A stretch of 45,925 bases of DNA from Candidatus Levybacteria bacterium CG_4_9_14_0_2_um_filter_35_21. Its GTDB lineage: Bacteria > Patescibacteriota > Microgenomatia > Levybacterales > UBA12049. Of this stretch, positions 42,832-45,925 are shown piece by piece (position 1 is the first letter of the stretch; each line of letters begins with the position of its first letter). The stretch is taken from assembly GCA_002788395.1 (NCBI GenBank), contig PFRF01000056.1, positions 1 through 45,925 on the forward strand. Reading direction: 5' to 3'. The notes beneath the pieces were generated by a model. That model made no database searches. It was not told the origin of the DNA and saw nothing but the letters and a program-made list of their open reading frames with translations. Both the position numbers and the translations under genes were made by a program.

Positions 42832-43677
42832 CTATTCTTTTTTTGCGTATTGAGAACTAATCCAACCTATTTTGCCATCTAACAGCTTAATCTGAAACCA
42901 ATTTTCTTCTTCCGAAACAAGTTCATAACTTTCCCCAGGATTTACGAGCGCTACTTGAGCCGATGATATTGAATTGCTCTCTCTAACTCTTAAAAATCCT
43001 GTTGGAGTAGTCAAAATGGTAATTTTTTTTACAGATGGTGTTGGAGTTAGTGTAATACTTGGGGAAGTTGGTATAGCAGCAGCACTGGCACCAACATCCT
43101 GATTTATGCTTAGAAAAATTATACCTTCAAGTTTGTATCCAACAATTGTTCTAATTCTAATTGCTTTTTCTTTATATCCGTCTTTAGAAAGCTTAACTTC
43201 GTGATCGGATTCCGTAATATTTTTTAATAAAAGTGGACTTGTTCCGGAAAGATTGTTGTCTAAGGAAACTTTAGCTTTATCCGGAAAAGAAACAATTAAT
43301 ACTTGAGCATCTTTCTTATCGTCAATCGGAATAAGATTAATTATACTTCCATGCGAAAGACCTCCTTGTCCAAAAGATCTATCGACAACGGTTAATGTTC
43401 CGGAAGAAATAGTAATCTTACTTTCAAAATAAGAAAAATCTCCCTGAAACGGAACCAACTTAATTGTGTATTCTCCGGTTGTAATCATGTTATTTTGATC
43501 ACACTTACAAAGCGGCGTTTCTCCAATTAATTTTCCATTCAGATAGACTTTGCTTTTTGGCACAGAGGTAACTTGTAGACCGCCTTTATTTGAAGTTTTG
43601 TTTAAAATAATTGTAACCGTTATAAAAATTAATATCGCTATAAGAGGGGGAACAACAATAAAAAGAATTTTTTTCAT
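42832..43677 (-). CDS. Membrane-anchored PEGA and SH3b domain protein
   Basis: 281 residues. An N-terminal membrane helix (about 3-25) is followed by a PEGA repeat (about 33-60, GLQVTSVPKSKVYLNGKLIG, ETPL). A second PEGA-like repeat (about 125-175, SFPDKAKVSLDN...KDGYKEKAIRI) follows, then a Pro/Thr linker and a C-terminal SH3b domain (about 220-281, GFLRVRESNSISSAQVALV, ENWFQIKLLDGKIGWISSQY). PEGA domains are surface domains of unclear role, and SH3b domains bind peptidoglycan or cell-wall peptides. It is therefore probably a wall-binding envelope protein. It has its own leaderless promoter and lies directly downstream of the groEL terminator. Confidence 0.85.
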   Translation of the reverse strand: MKKILFIVVPPLIAILIFITVTIILNKTSNKGGLQVTSVPKSKVYLNGKLIGETPLCKCDQNNMITTGEYTIKLVPFQGDFSYFESKITISSGTLTVVDRSFGQGGLSHGSIINLIPIDDKKDAQVLIVSFPDKAKVSLDNNLSGTSPLLLKNITESDHEVKLSKDGYKEKAIRIRTIVGYKLEGIIFLSINQDVGASAAAIPTSPSITLTPTPSVKKITILTTPTGFLRVRESNSISSAQVALVNPGESYELVSEEENWFQIKLLDGKIGWISSQYAKKE

Positions 43678-43685
43678 GTTTAGTA

Positions 43686-43714
43686 ATTATATTACACTAA
43701 AAACTCTGTGACAA
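43686..43714 (-). promoter_or_regulatory. Promoter of the PEGA-SH3 gene
   Basis: TTGTCA (43709-43714), 17 nt and TATAAT (43686-43691) on minus. The -10 ends 8 nt before the ATG at 43677. The -35 box directly follows the U-tract of the groEL terminator. Confidence 0.75.
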
Positions 43715-43737
43715 TAAAAAACCGCGTCTTACGCGGT
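43715..43737 (-). terminator. groEL operon terminator
   Basis: CCGCG-taaga-CGCGG followed by TTTTTT on the minus strand, about 35 bp after the groEL stop. Confidence 0.93.
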
Positions 43738-43740
43738 AAA

Positions 43741-43768
43741 CTTTCAACTTTGAACTTTCAACTTTGAA
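43741..43768. repeat. Tandem 14-bp repeat
   Basis: Two exact copies of CTTTCAACTTTGAA between the groEL stop and its terminator. It is of the same AT-rich type as the spacer at 9818-9853. Confidence 0.7.
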
Positions 43769-43769
43769 C

Positions 43770-45437
<1,668 letters not shown>

Positions 45438-45457
45438 TTAATTGAAAATTAAAAATC

Positions 45458-45477
45458 CGATTATTAATTAATAATCG
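45458..45477. repeat. Palindrome over the groES stop codon
   Basis: A perfect 20-bp palindrome with half CGATTATTAA. In the groES-groEL mRNA it folds over the groES stop and is followed by GATTTTTAATTTT, so it could act as a weak attenuator or processing site between the two genes. Confidence 0.7.
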
Positions 45478-45760
45478 CAAGTATATCTTTTTGCTCTATT
45501 ATTGTCCATTCTTCGTTACCAACTTTAACTTCATTTCCACCCCATTTTTTATACATAACTTTTTGTCCTACTTTTATAATCATTGGAATTTTTTCTCCTT
45601 TTGGGGTAACATCACCGGGACCAATTGCCATTACTTCTCCCGCCTGTGATTCTTTCTTAGCAGTATCCGGAAGGATAATACCACTTACAGTTTTTGCTTC
45701 TGCTTCAAGCGGTTTGACTAAAACATTTCCGAAAAGTGGTTGAATTTTTATATTTTTCAT
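45464..45760 (-). CDS. groES: Co-chaperonin GroES
   Basis: 98 residues from the ATG at 45760 (MKNIKIQPLFGNVLVKPLEA). A longer start (TTG at 45814) would overlap the -10 box and the CIRCE operator and is rejected. The mobile loop (EAEAKTVSGIILPDTAKKES), the GPGDVTPKG roof region and VMYKKWGGNEVKVGNEEW are all present. GroES caps the GroEL chamber. It is the first gene of the groES-groEL operon under CIRCE control. Confidence 0.97.
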   Translation of the reverse strand: MKNIKIQPLFGNVLVKPLEAEAKTVSGIILPDTAKKESQAGEVMAIGPGDVTPKGEKIPMIIKVGQKVMYKKWGGNEVKVGNEEWTIIEQKDILAIIN

Positions 45761-45774
45761 AAATTGGGCAAAAA

Positions 45775-45831
45775 ATATCACTTGTAAGAAGTGAGTGCTA
45801 AGTTTATACAACAAAAATCTTTAAGTGTCAA
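45775..45831 (-). promoter_or_regulatory. groES-groEL promoter with CIRCE operator
   Basis: TTGACA (45826-45831), exactly 17 nt and TATAAA (45803-45808) on the minus strand. Directly after the -10 comes TTAGCACTC (45793-45801, a full match to the left CIRCE arm), N9 and AAGTGATAT (45775-45783, 6 of 9 matches to the right arm). The operator lies over the transcription start. Confidence 0.88.
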
Positions 45832-45925
45832 GAACCTATAGTTGAGTCCTTTAACACTTGACACGTGAGTCTCAGTTACTATACGATAATTTCAGTGCAC
45901 TAATATGTCCTTATTTTCGGGCAAA
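45832..45925 (+). promoter_or_regulatory. Possible divergent promoter at the right edge
   Basis: TTGACA (45858-45863) followed at 16 nt by TATACG (45880-45885) on plus faces out of the window. Together with the groES -35 it forms an inverted GTGTCAAG/CTTGACAC pair. No coding sequence can be identified before the window ends. Confidence 0.45.

Noticed and set aside
45464-45814. Longer GroES starting at the TTG at 45814
   Set aside because: That extension runs through the -10 box and CIRCE operator and is not part of the GroES family; the ATG at 45760 gives the normal 98 residues.

Overview
The window looks like a chromosomal segment of a Candidate Phyla Radiation (CPR/Patescibacteria) bacterium, most likely of the Microgenomates group. 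The reasons are an AT-rich genome with tightly packed genes, shortened housekeeping proteins (HrcA 243 aa, MetRS 470 aa, IF-2 starting directly at its G domain), a CPR-style type IV pilin/TrbL pair, and many promoters whose -10 box sits only 6-9 nt before the ATG, which implies leaderless mRNAs. The placement is inferred from gene content; no rRNA or tRNA gene is present to confirm it.

Layout. 1-2.4 kb: nusA-infB (minus), with a decayed IS481-like element directly upstream of the nusA promoter. 3.5-12.5 kb: a cell-surface locus. It holds a CAP-domain protein, four paralogous secreted proteins built from a roughly 85-120 residue GNG...TGDN...NTGG...TGDA repeat (one on plus, three in a minus operon), and a sortase directly downstream of the one paralog that carries an LPATG sorting signal. 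Two of these transcription units have long leaders sharing a TCGACCGYAAACGGAGA motif and containing terminator-like hairpins. 12.5-24.9 kb: a long minus-strand envelope operon running from a T4SS-type pilin through a TrbL/VirB6-like protein, a surface protein, a Clp ATPase, a free-standing subtilase propeptide, a subtilisin-like protease and a small membrane protein to a membrane-anchored Clp-like ATPase with a dead first AAA+ domain and a small anchored protein.

24.9-30.6 kb: an LMW phosphatase, an unrecognised protein, and the heat-shock operon hrcA-grpE-dnaK-dnaJ behind a variant CIRCE operator. 30.7-33.9 kb: a membrane protein, a TrpR-like regulator flanked by palindromes, metG and tatD. 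33.9-40.6 kb: an epimerase-glycosyltransferase fusion (probably broken) and a lipid-linked glycan operon (two glycosyltransferases, a WecA-like transferase, a UbiA-family phosphoribosyltransferase). 40.6-43.7 kb: an ASCH protein, a second decayed IS, a second TrpR-like regulator with its own palindromes, and a PEGA-SH3 protein. 43.7-45.8 kb: groES-groEL behind a CIRCE operator.

The most promising undescribed systems are: (i) two TrpR-like paralogs, each bracketed by its own palindrome, both palindromes sharing the core AATGAT-N4-ATCATT, with extra solo copies of one type elsewhere; (ii) the repeat-protein/sortase surface locus with shared attenuator-like leaders; (iii) the pilin-TrbL-Clp-subtilase operon with its orphan propeptide and pseudo-Clp ATPase.
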